From positions 1-8,426 of the forward strand of contig JAUVNM010000058.1 in assembly GCA_030599705.1 (NCBI GenBank): a DNA stretch of 8,426 nucleotides, given 5' to 3'. The stretch comes from Gammaproteobacteria bacterium (GTDB taxonomy: Bacteria; Pseudomonadota; Gammaproteobacteria; UBA9214). The notes beneath the pieces are model-generated. The model saw only the letters and a program-made list of their open reading frames with translations, ran no database searches and was not told where the DNA came from. Below, in pieces: positions 1 to 6,733 of the stretch. Position numbers and translations under genes: made by a program. The first letter of the stretch is position 1. Every line of letters starts with the position of its first letter.

Positions 1-371
1 GACAATGCATAGTTGTTGCTGGCACTCGATCCCGGCACCAGCACATCACTGGGGTCGCGCCGCATCACGGAACCGAGCACGTCCAGAAACGGGTACTGGT
101 CGGCACGGGTGAACGTCAGCTGGGCGCGGGCCACGTATATCCGTTGCAGGGCCACCCCGAGATTTTTGTTTTCCTCCAGGGCGATCTCGATCAGGCGCTG
201 CAACCGGGCATCGTTGAAGAGCTCCCACCACGCCATGTTGGCCACCGACGGTCCATCCGCGGCTGCTTCGTTGTACTTGTCGGGGACATCCAGCTTGGGC
301 CGTTCATAATCGGGGGTCAGCGTACACCCGGCAAACAACAGCCCAATCAACAATGCCGCAATCAGGCGCAT
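1..371 (-). CDS. RND efflux outer-membrane channel lipoprotein (OprM/NodT family), N-terminal 123 residues, cut by the window edge
   Basis: The protein is the outer-membrane exit duct of a tripartite RND pump, a TolC-like trimer that docks on the adaptor and inner-membrane pump. Translating the minus strand from the ATG at 371-369 gives a short hydrophobic signal ending in a lipobox (LFAGC, Cys16), then CTLTPDYERP, the start typical of OprM/NodT proteins, where a cysteine is followed closely by a Pro-Asp-Tyr stretch. Further in are the family-like AWWELFND, with LQRLIEIALEENKNLGVAL after it and a VARAQL helix of the first coiled-coil repeat. The gene starts one base after the pump stop codon (TGA-C-ATG); GAGAGG lies about 9-10 nt upstream of the ATG, inside the end of the pump gene, so translational coupling is likely. 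It is open to the left edge, and the beta-barrel and second half lie outside. The family call is firm; substrate and subfamily cannot be told. Confidence 0.93.
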   Translation of the reverse strand, partial: MRLIAALLIGLLFAGCTLTPDYERPKLDVPDKYNEAAADGPSVANMAWWELFNDARLQRLIEIALEENKNLGVALQRIYVARAQLTFTRADQYPFLDVLGSVMRRDPSDVLVPGSSASNNYAL

Positions 372-372
372 G

Positions 373-3300
373 TCAGGACGGTTCCTCTCCGGTTGCGGCC
401 GCTGCTATTGTCGTGGCCGGCTTCGACCGGCTGATATAACGCTCCACGATGACGTACATGGCCGGCACCACCAGCACGCCGATAATGGTCGCGACCAGCA
501 TCCCGCTGAACACCGTCATGCCCATGACCTTGCGCGCCTCGGCGCCGGCGCCACTGGCCACCAGCAGCGGGAATACGCCCAGGATGAAGGAAAAGGCCGT
601 CATCAGGATCGGCCGGAAGCGCAGTTTCGCCGCTTCCATGGCCGCCTCGACCGCATCCCTTCCCTTCTCCGATTCCACCTTGGCGAATTCAACAATCAGG
701 ATGGCATTCTTGGCGGCGAGACCGATCAGCATCACCAGGCCAATCTGGGCATACACGTTGTTGACATAACTCTCACTGAACAGGCGCGCAATGAACAGGC
801 CACCCATGGCGCCGAATACCGCGATGGGTGTACCCAGCAACACCGATAGTGGCAACGACCAGCTCTCATACTGGGCCGCGAGGATCAGGAACACGAACAC
901 CAGGGCCATCAGGAACACGACTGACCCGGTCCCTTCCGCGGCCTTCTCCTGGTACGACATGTTGTACCAGGCATACCCCATGTCATTGGGAAGGACTTCC
1001 TTTGCCACCGCTTCCAGTGCATTCAGCGCCTGCGCGGAACTGTAACCGGCCGCTGCCTGCCCGCTGATCTCCGCCGAACGGAACAGGTTAAAGCGGTTGG
1101 TAAATTCCGGCCCCTGGGTACGGCTGTCGCTGACCAGCGTGGCCATGGGCACCATTTCATTGTCCTTGTTGCGGACATAGAACATGCGGATGCCATCCAC
1201 CTTGACCCGGTACTCCGGCTCTGCCTGAACATATACTTTATAAAGTCGCCCGAAGCGGTTGAAATCATTGACGTAGGCACCGCCCAGAAAGGCGCCGATG
1301 GTGGTATTCAGGTCTGCCAGCGACACCCCGAGTTTCAGTGCCTTGGCGTCATCGATATCGAGAAAGATCTGCGGCGAGTTCGGCCGGAAAAAGGTATACA
1401 GGTTGGCAATCTCGGGGCGCTCTTTGGCCACCTTGATAAATTCCTGCGCCTGCTCGAACAGGTAATCCGGGGGCCTGCCGCTGCGGTCCTGCAGCATCAT
1501 GGAAAACCCGGAACCGGTCCCCAGCCCCGGGATCGCCGGTGGGCCGAAGGCAAAGGCGGCACCACCGGTAATGCGCGCCGCAAAGGCGGCATTCAGACGC
1601 CGGACGACCGCATTGGCGTGGTCTTTTGCATCCGGGCGCTCGTCCCAGTCCTTGAGCTGGATAAAGACCATACCGGCATTCGGCTGCAGCGTACCGGTTG
1701 CAATGTTATAACCGGCAATAACGGTGGCATTTTCGATGGCATCGATTTCTGCCAGGATCTCCTCGACCCCGGTTAACGTGGCATTGGTACGTTGCAGCGA
1801 GGAGGCATCCGGCATCAGCAGCGTGGCCAGGATATACCCCTGGTCCTCCTCGGGTACGAAACCGCCGGGAACCACACGAAACAGGACAACGATCCCAACG
1901 ATCAGTACCGCAAGCAACAGCCCGGCCCGCACCACCTTGTGGGTAAAGAAACTGGTGAGCACCATGAACCGGTCGGTTGCCACCGCGAACCCGCGGTTGA
2001 ACACATCAAAGAATTTCTGGAACAGACTCTTCTGTTCGCCGGGTGGTTTCAACAGCATCGCCGCCAGTGCCGGACTCAGGGTCAGCGCAATGATCGAGGA
2101 AATGGCGACCGAGATCGCGATGGTAATGGCAAACTGCTGGTACAGCCGGCCGGTGATGCCGCCCATGGCCGCGACCGGGACAAACACCGCGATCAGCGAC
2201 AGTGACGTGGCGACAATCGGTCCGGATACCTCACGCATGGCCGCTATGGTCGCTTCCTTCGGCGCCATGCCTTTCTCCATTTTCTGGGCGACGGCCTCCA
2301 CCACGACAATGGCATCATCCACCACAATGCCGATCGCCAGCACCAGGCCCAGCAGCGACAGGGTGTTGATCGAAAATCCCAGCAACGGAAACACCATGAA
2401 GGTGCCGATCAGCGAGACCGGGACGGCGAGCGTGGGGATCAGCGTGGCACGGACATTCTGCAGGAAGATATAGACCACCAGGATGACCAGCCCCACGGCC
2501 TGGAACAGGGTAATTACAATTTCACGGATGCCCGCCGTAATCGGCTTGGTGGTATCCAGTGAGACGACGTATTCCAGGTCATCGGGGAAGCGTTTGGATA
2601 CTTCTTCCATCGCCGCGAGAATGTTCTCCGCGACCTCCAGACCATTGGCGTCCGGCAGCTGGAAAATCTGCAACACGGCGGTCGGTTTGCCATCGAGGCG
2701 CGCCTGGATCTGGTAGTTCTGGCTGCCCAGTTCGATGCGCGCGACATCCTTCAGCAGCACCTGTGAACCATCCGTATTGGAACGCACGACGACATTGCCG
2801 AATTGTTCCGGCGTCTCGAAGCGGCCGGCCGTCTGCACGGTATAGGTAAACTCGGTACCCGGCGGCGCCGGTTCGCCACCGATGCTGCCGGCCGGCACCA
2901 GCACATTCTGTTCGGAGATTGCCCGGGTGATGTCCGGCACCGTCAGGCTGAGCTTGGCCAGCTGGTCCGGCCGGATCCAGACGCGCATGGCGTACTCGGT
3001 GATGCTGCCGCCGAGCACCTCGGCATTACCGACCCCGCGAATGCGCGCCAGTTCATCGATGATATTGATGGTGCCGTAGTTGGTCAGAAACTGCTCGTCA
3101 TAGGTGCCGTTGGGCGACACCAGTGAAATCAGCAGCAGCGGAAACGACAGTTGTTTCTTGACGGTTACACCAAGGCGTTTGACTTCCTCCGGGAGACCGG
3201 CCTGCGCCTCCGATACCCGGTTCTGGGTCAGGACGTTGGCCATATCGAGATCGGTGCCGACCGCAAAGGACACCTGGAGGTTCATGCGCCCGTCACTGGA

Positions 3301-3546
3301 ATTGACCGAGCGCATGTAGATCATGTTTTCCACCCCGTTGACCTTTTGCTCGACCGGGGTCGCAACGGACTGCTCGACGTTGATGGCATTGGCGCCGGTA
3401 TAGGTAGCGGTCACCGCGACCATCGGCGGTGTGATTTCGGGATACTGGGCAATCGGCAGGCGCCCGAGGGCCACCAGCCCCACGATCACGATCATGATCG
3501 CGAGAACCATGGCCACAATGGGCCGGTGGACAAAAAACTCGGCCAC
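373..3546 (-). CDS. RND multidrug efflux pump, inner-membrane permease subunit (HAE1/AcrB-MexB family)
   Basis: This 1057-residue proton/drug antiporter is the inner-membrane motor of the tripartite pump; AcrB is about 1049 residues, so it is full length. It starts at GTG 3546-3544 (MAEFFVHRPI, the canonical HAE1 start), 3 nt after the adaptor stop. It has TM1 at about 9-28, a first porter/docking loop to about 335, TM2-TM6 at about 337-497, TM7 at about 540-556, a second loop to about 870, and TM8-TM12 to about 1034. By motif alignment, the AcrB proton-relay residues D407, D408, K940, R971 and T978 correspond to D410, D411 (in GIVVDDAIVVVE), K946 (GLAAKNAILIVEF), R976 and T983 (RFRPILMTAF). 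The distal pocket is unusual: near residues 610-625 the sequence is AGYNIATG where AcrB has NGFGFAG, and LGGSITEYAMRVW replaces the LFG-type stretch around F178. The transporter call is firm; the substrate is unknown. Confidence 0.97.
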   Translation of the reverse strand: MAEFFVHRPIVAMVLAIMIVIVGLVALGRLPIAQYPEITPPMVAVTATYTGANAINVEQSVATPVEQKVNGVENMIYMRSVNSSDGRMNLQVSFAVGTDLDMANVLTQNRVSEAQAGLPEEVKRLGVTVKKQLSFPLLLISLVSPNGTYDEQFLTNYGTINIIDELARIRGVGNAEVLGGSITEYAMRVWIRPDQLAKLSLTVPDITRAISEQNVLVPAGSIGGEPAPPGTEFTYTVQTAGRFETPEQFGNVVVRSNTDGSQVLLKDVARIELGSQNYQIQARLDGKPTAVLQIFQLPDANGLEVAENILAAMEEVSKRFPDDLEYVVSLDTTKPITAGIREIVITLFQAVGLVILVVYIFLQNVRATLIPTLAVPVSLIGTFMVFPLLGFSINTLSLLGLVLAIGIVVDDAIVVVEAVAQKMEKGMAPKEATIAAMREVSGPIVATSLSLIAVFVPVAAMGGITGRLYQQFAITIAISVAISSIIALTLSPALAAMLLKPPGEQKSLFQKFFDVFNRGFAVATDRFMVLTSFFTHKVVRAGLLLAVLIVGIVVLFRVVPGGFVPEEDQGYILATLLMPDASSLQRTNATLTGVEEILAEIDAIENATVIAGYNIATGTLQPNAGMVFIQLKDWDERPDAKDHANAVVRRLNAAFAARITGGAAFAFGPPAIPGLGTGSGFSMMLQDRSGRPPDYLFEQAQEFIKVAKERPEIANLYTFFRPNSPQIFLDIDDAKALKLGVSLADLNTTIGAFLGGAYVNDFNRFGRLYKVYVQAEPEYRVKVDGIRMFYVRNKDNEMVPMATLVSDSRTQGPEFTNRFNLFRSAEISGQAAAGYSSAQALNALEAVAKEVLPNDMGYAWYNMSYQEKAAEGTGSVVFLMALVFVFLILAAQYESWSLPLSVLLGTPIAVFGAMGGLFIARLFSESYVNNVYAQIGLVMLIGLAAKNAILIVEFAKVESEKGRDAVEAAMEAAKLRFRPILMTAFSFILGVFPLLVASGAGAEARKVMGMTVFSGMLVATIIGVLVVPAMYVIVERYISRSKPATTIAAAATGEEPS

Positions 3547-3549
3547 GAA

Positions 3550-4752
3550 TCAGTCCCCGGCGACCGGTTCTTCCGGGGAACCCGGGCGCTCCAGGCTCTC
3601 CAGCGTGACCGGCTGTGGGTTGACCTTCATGCCCGGCTGGAGCCGCAGCAGGCCCTCCACGGCGACCCGCTCCCCGGGTTTCAGGCCTTTCTCGATCAGC
3701 CAGAGTTTTTCAGTGCGGATGCCCGGCTCGACATCGCGCAGCTTGACCGTGTTCTCGGCGTCGATTACAAAAACCCGGAAGTTCCCCTGCAATTCGGAGA
3801 CCGCCTTCTGCGGCACCAGCAAGGCATCCCTGCGGGTCTCGAGCACACCACGGACGCGGGCAAACTGCCCGGCGAGGACGAGATTATTCGGGTTCTGGAA
3901 ATCGGCCTCCAGGGTAAAAGTGCCGGTGGTCGGATTGATGGCAGCATCATAGGCGACGATATGGCCGCGGTGTTCATGGACGCTACCATCGGCCAGGATC
4001 AATTCCAGGTCTTCGCGGGCCTCCAGCTCCTGCTGGGATTCATCGCGAAACGCGGCGAAGCTCCGGGCGAACTTCAGGTACTCGCGTTCGTTGATGGAAA
4101 ACCGTACCCGGATTGGATCAGCCTGTGACACATAGTTCAACACCACCGGGTTCGGTTCCTTGCCAACGAACTCGCCGACCTTCGCCTCGGAGATACCGAT
4201 GCGGCCATCGATCGGGGAGTGAATACGCGTATAGCTGAGTTCGATTTTTGCCTGGTCGAGCTGCGCCTCGGTAGCCTGCAGTGCTCCCAGTGCAGCCTCG
4301 TACGACGCCACGGCGGAATCGAGGTCCTGCTGGCTGACCGCCTTCATCTCGGCCAGCGGCCGGATGCGCGCGAGATCGCTCTTTGCCTTGGCCAGCATGG
4401 TACGGGCCTCGGCTACATAGCCCTGCGCCTCGGCCACCTTGGCCTCGAAGGGCCGCGGATCGATGGTATACAGCAGGGCGCCCTTTTCGACTGCCCTGCC
4501 TTCCTGAAAGTCCATGCTCTCCAGGAAGCCCTCGACGCGGGCACGGATGGGAATATCGACAGAGCCCAGGGTGGTGCCGACCATCTCGATCGGGATCGGC
4601 ACATCCTGCTGGATGACATCGATAACCGGAATGTCCAGTAATGGCGGTGCCGGGGGCTCGGCCTCACCGCAACCGGCAAGCGCGGCTGCCAGTATAAAAA
4701 GTCCGACCCGGGTACGTCTGCCTTCCAGAGGGACATCCCTGAAATCCTGCAT
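3550..4752 (-). CDS. RND efflux periplasmic adaptor (membrane fusion) lipoprotein, MexA/AcrA family
   Basis: This 400-residue protein bridges the RND pump and the outer-membrane channel. The ATG at 4752-4750 is chosen because AAGGAGG lies 9 nt upstream. A rather long basic N-region (MQDFRDVPLEGRRTR) precedes a hydrophobic stretch and lipobox ALAGC, placing the lipidated Cys at 28; the mature start CGEAEPPAPP resembles that of MexA. Domains in order are: first lipoyl half-motif at about 66-100 (RARVEGFLESMDFQEGR, then LLYTIDPRPF), alpha-helical hairpin at about 101-172, second lipoyl half at about 173-198 (SYTRIHSPIDGRIG and VGEFVGKEP), beta-barrel at about 205-300 (DPIRVRFSINEREYL; NPTTGTFTLEADFQNP), and membrane-proximal domain at about 300-385 (LLVPQKAVSELQG; GLKPGERVAVEGL). 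It is the first gene of the operon and ends in TGA 3 nt before the pump GTG. No residue expected for the family is obviously missing. Confidence 0.96.
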   Translation of the reverse strand: MQDFRDVPLEGRRTRVGLFILAAALAGCGEAEPPAPPLLDIPVIDVIQQDVPIPIEMVGTTLGSVDIPIRARVEGFLESMDFQEGRAVEKGALLYTIDPRPFEAKVAEAQGYVAEARTMLAKAKSDLARIRPLAEMKAVSQQDLDSAVASYEAALGALQATEAQLDQAKIELSYTRIHSPIDGRIGISEAKVGEFVGKEPNPVVLNYVSQADPIRVRFSINEREYLKFARSFAAFRDESQQELEAREDLELILADGSVHEHRGHIVAYDAAINPTTGTFTLEADFQNPNNLVLAGQFARVRGVLETRRDALLVPQKAVSELQGNFRVFVIDAENTVKLRDVEPGIRTEKLWLIEKGLKPGERVAVEGLLRLQPGMKVNPQPVTLESLERPGSPEEPVAGD

Positions 4753-4760
4753 TCTTATTA

Positions 4761-4768
4761 TCCTCCTT
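4761..4768 (-). promoter_or_regulatory. Strong Shine-Dalgarno for the efflux operon
   Basis: On the minus strand the bases read AAGGAGGA, nearly the full anti-16S complement, with 9 nt between AAGGAGG and the adaptor ATG at 4752. This is the best ribosome binding site in the window and fixes the start of the adaptor. The two downstream genes have weaker sites inside the preceding coding sequences, so they probably rely on coupling. Confidence 0.85.
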
Positions 4769-4780
4769 ATAATTCAGTGG

Positions 4781-4810
4781 ATTGTACTGGCTATCAGGCC
4801 TGGGAGTCTA
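4781..4810 (-). promoter_or_regulatory. Candidate sigma-70 promoter of the efflux operon
   Basis: On the minus strand, TAGACT (4810-4805, 4 of 6 matches to TTGACA) is followed after 18 nt by TACAAT (4786-4781, 5 of 6 matches to TATAAT). Transcription would begin near 4774, giving a leader of about 20 nt before the adaptor ATG with the Shine-Dalgarno at its centre. The spacer holds an 8-bp palindrome (CAGGCCTG, 4796-4803) that could be an operator half or chance. The promoter is inferred from consensus match only; read-through from the mscS gene upstream on the same strand is an alternative. Confidence 0.45.
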
Positions 4811-4821
4811 TATTGCCGTGT

Positions 4822-4906
4822 CGTCATCGCCACCGCGTCGCATCCGCGTCGCATCCCCGCCGCAACGTCATCCCCGCCACATCGTCATCCCCGCCACGCC
4901 GTCATC
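4822..4906. repeat. Degenerate tandem direct repeats of CGTCATCCCCGCCAC
   Basis: Units beginning CGTC(A/G) start at 4822, 4836, 4847, 4866, 4883 and 4900. The last three are regular: CGTCATCCCCGCCACAT (4866-4882) and CGTCATCCCCGCCACGC (4883-4899) are each 17 bp and differ only in their last two bases, and the third run at 4900 is the outer end of the left arm of the adjacent dispersed repeat. The earlier units are shortened or altered (14, 11 and 19 bp). The sequence match suggests the array grew by duplication of the arm end. It lies just upstream of the candidate operon promoter. There are no unique spacers, so it is not a CRISPR array. Confidence 0.75.
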
Positions 4907-4983
4907 CCCGCGACGGCGGGGATCCATGAACACGGAATTGAAGGTCAGGCGGTAATGGATTCCCGCCTTCGCGGGAATGACGG
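4899..4983. repeat. Dispersed repeat with two 29-bp inverted arms, each itself a hairpin
   Basis: The left arm (4899-4927) and the reverse complement of the right arm (4955-4983) match at 26 of 29 bases and are separated by 27 nt. Each arm contains an 8-bp perfect stem around a 4-nt loop: ATCCCCGC-GACG-GCGGGGAT on the left and ATTCCCGC-(GAAG/CTTC)-GCGGGAAT on the right. Two of the three differences between the arms are a compensating C-G versus T-A pair in the stem. The motif resembles the widespread proteobacterial GTCATTCCCGCGAAGGCGGGAATCCA elements (compare dRS3-type repeats of Neisseria), recognised from memory rather than by search. It lies 31 nt beyond the mscS stop codon, so transcripts of mscS would carry it. 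No U-run follows the stems, so it is not a standard intrinsic terminator. Confidence 0.85.
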
Positions 4984-5014
4984 ATAAAATCTCGGTAATA
5001 ACGAATAAATATGT

Positions 5015-6712
5015 CTACGGATTATCACTGCCGGATACTTCAAAGTGCAGGGATTGACCCTGGTCCTGGGAGAGCAGCGTCCTCGATGTCGGGCAGGCCA
5101 GCCTGATCTTCTCCGCGGCAAAGCGCCGCATGATGTCGAGATTGACCTTTTCATCGAATGCCATTGCCAGCCAGCGCCGTGGCGGATGGTACCAGTAGGA
5201 AACCATGATGTTCAGTGAATCCGGGTTGAATTCATCGAAGAACACCCGGGGCGGAAATTCCGGCTGCATGCCCTCGTGATCTTCAAGTATTTCCTTGACG
5301 ATACTGATGGCCTTCTCTATCTGCTCGACCGGGGTGTCGTTGGCAAGTCGCAGACTGGTCTGACGGCGAATGAATTTCCGCCGCCCGATGTTTTCCACGT
5401 CCATACTGGCCATCTTCTCATTCGGGATCGCTGTCAGTGCCCCCGTCAGCATGCGGATCTTGGTGGAACGCAGGCCGATCTGTTCGACAAACCCGTCATG
5501 TCCCTGGACGACAATGCGTTGTCCGGGCTTGTAGGGCTGGTCCATGAAAATCATCAGGCTGCCGAGCAGGTTCTTCAGTGAGTCCTGGGCGGCCAGGGCG
5601 ATGGCCAGGCCACCGACACCGACACCGGCGAGTACGCCGACAATGGGCAGGCCGATCTGGTTGGCACCGTAGAAAATGATAATCACTCCGAGGACAATGC
5701 CCATAATGCGCGAGGTCAGCCGGAGTAATTGCGCATTCAGGCTGTCGTGCTCAATCCGGGGAGACAGGATGATCAGCTCCGCAAACAACAGTGATCCCAG
5801 CCAGGCGACCCAGGTAGCCACCAGGTATTCGATGGTTCCTGACACCAGCAAGACGGCCTTGGTCGCGCCACCAATCAGGTTGATCTGCTGCGTCAGGACG
5901 TAGGCGGCGAACGGATTGACAACAAGAATCAGTACGGGTGTCACGATACTGCGCAGGTAGCTGCGCGCCGGCTCGTCCGGCAGGTTGCGCCGTGTCAGGC
6001 GGTGCACCATGACGACCAGCCAGACGACGACAACCAGAAACAGCGCAACCGCAATCCATTTCCAGATCGCATGATTCAGCACGACCACCTTTGCCCAGCC
6101 TGGAAGTTGTTCGATGGTGGTCATGGAAATCCACCAGCCCGGCAACACCTGTCTCAGCTTGTTGCTGTTCTGTATCGGCACCTCCCGCGTGTACGGCAGC
6201 GACCGGGTTTTCAGATAAAACTCTTCCGAACGCTCGACGGTCGCTGCATTGAACAGGAACTCGCCCTTGCGCGGCCCTTCCGTGACCCGGCTGATGGTGA
6301 TATCGGTATGCGGGACCGTCCAGTGTGCCGGGCCCTCGACACCTGCATAGAAAGCCGCGTCCGGAATCTCATCAACGGGTGGCAGTTCGATACGCGACAG
6401 GGTTTCATATAAATAGGTGCCGGCATCGTAACTGACCTCGATGCGTGCCGAGGGGGCGACTTCACTCAGGTCAAGGGTGCGCAGGGCGTCAGCAGCCATG
6501 GTAAAGATGCGGCCATGCAGCTCACTGCTGGGGGAATACCAGAAGACATCCCGGTATATCTTCCATACCGCATCGACGTTGGAAAGGAAGCCGGTCAGGG
6601 TGGCACGCGGACTGGACGTATCGATTGACTCCAGCGGATAACGCTCTTCTGCCTGCACGGACGGCAGTGTCAGTAGCAGGGACAAGAAAAGAATCTGACA
6701 CCGGTGTTGCAT
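5015..6712 (-). CDS. MscS-family mechanosensitive ion channel with signal peptide and N-terminal extracytoplasmic domain
   Basis: This 565-residue protein is predicted to open under membrane tension and release solutes on osmotic downshock. The ATG at 6712-6710 is preceded by a G-run (GGGGGGA) about 7-8 nt upstream and begins a clear signal peptide, with cleavage likely after SVQA (residue 21). Residues about 22-205 form a soluble, presumably periplasmic domain I cannot name. Predicted membrane segments lie at about 216-237, 253-275, 284-316 and 331-353, followed by the pore helix at 355-380 (GVGVGGLAIALAAQDSLKN) and the MscS beta-domain (LIFMDQ-like MIFMDQPYKPGQRI; TAIPNEKMASMDVENI), with an alpha/beta cage to about 545. 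By alignment with E. coli MscS, L369 and L373 match gate residues L105 and L109; A372 and D377 replace G108 and G113. E. coli MscS is 286 residues, so about half of this protein is additional. It ends in TAG at 5017-5015. Confidence 0.93.
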   Translation of the reverse strand: MQHRCQILFLSLLLTLPSVQAEERYPLESIDTSSPRATLTGFLSNVDAVWKIYRDVFWYSPSSELHGRIFTMAADALRTLDLSEVAPSARIEVSYDAGTYLYETLSRIELPPVDEIPDAAFYAGVEGPAHWTVPHTDITISRVTEGPRKGEFLFNAATVERSEEFYLKTRSLPYTREVPIQNSNKLRQVLPGWWISMTTIEQLPGWAKVVVLNHAIWKWIAVALFLVVVVWLVVMVHRLTRRNLPDEPARSYLRSIVTPVLILVVNPFAAYVLTQQINLIGGATKAVLLVSGTIEYLVATWVAWLGSLLFAELIILSPRIEHDSLNAQLLRLTSRIMGIVLGVIIIFYGANQIGLPIVGVLAGVGVGGLAIALAAQDSLKNLLGSLMIFMDQPYKPGQRIVVQGHDGFVEQIGLRSTKIRMLTGALTAIPNEKMASMDVENIGRRKFIRRQTSLRLANDTPVEQIEKAISIVKEILEDHEGMQPEFPPRVFFDEFNPDSLNIMVSYWYHPPRRWLAMAFDEKVNLDIMRRFAAEKIRLACPTSRTLLSQDQGQSLHFEVSGSDNP

Positions 6713-6733
6713 AGGGAAATCCCCCCGGAAAGC

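Noticed and set aside
1724..2473. Plus-strand open frame of 249 codons inside the pump gene
   Set aside because: It lies wholly opposite the TM2-TM7 region of the RND pump; its Ser/Thr/Met-rich product mirrors hydrophobic codons read backward.
3151..4128. Long plus-strand open frame of 325 codons opposite the pump and adaptor genes
   Set aside because: It spans the junction of two well-supported minus-strand genes, and its product is rich in His, Arg, Gln and Asp with no recognisable domain. It is the antisense shadow of GC-rich codons.
4822..4906. Possible small CRISPR array or plasmid iterons
   Set aside because: The repeats are contiguous at 17-bp steps with no unique spacers, and no replication or cas gene is present. 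Similarity to the adjacent repeat arm explains them better.
4955..4983. Intrinsic terminator after the mscS gene
   Set aside because: The stem is good, but no U-run follows it on the minus strand, where the stem is followed by CCATTACCGCC. Termination or 3'-end processing remains possible but is not shown.
4514..4987. Plus-strand open frame ending in peptides like IPATAGIH and MDSRLRGNDG
   Set aside because: Those peptides are well-known translation artefacts of the dispersed GTCATTCCCGC repeat, and the rest overlaps the adaptor gene in antisense. A minus-strand frame at 4945-5154 with FPRRRESI is the same artefact.
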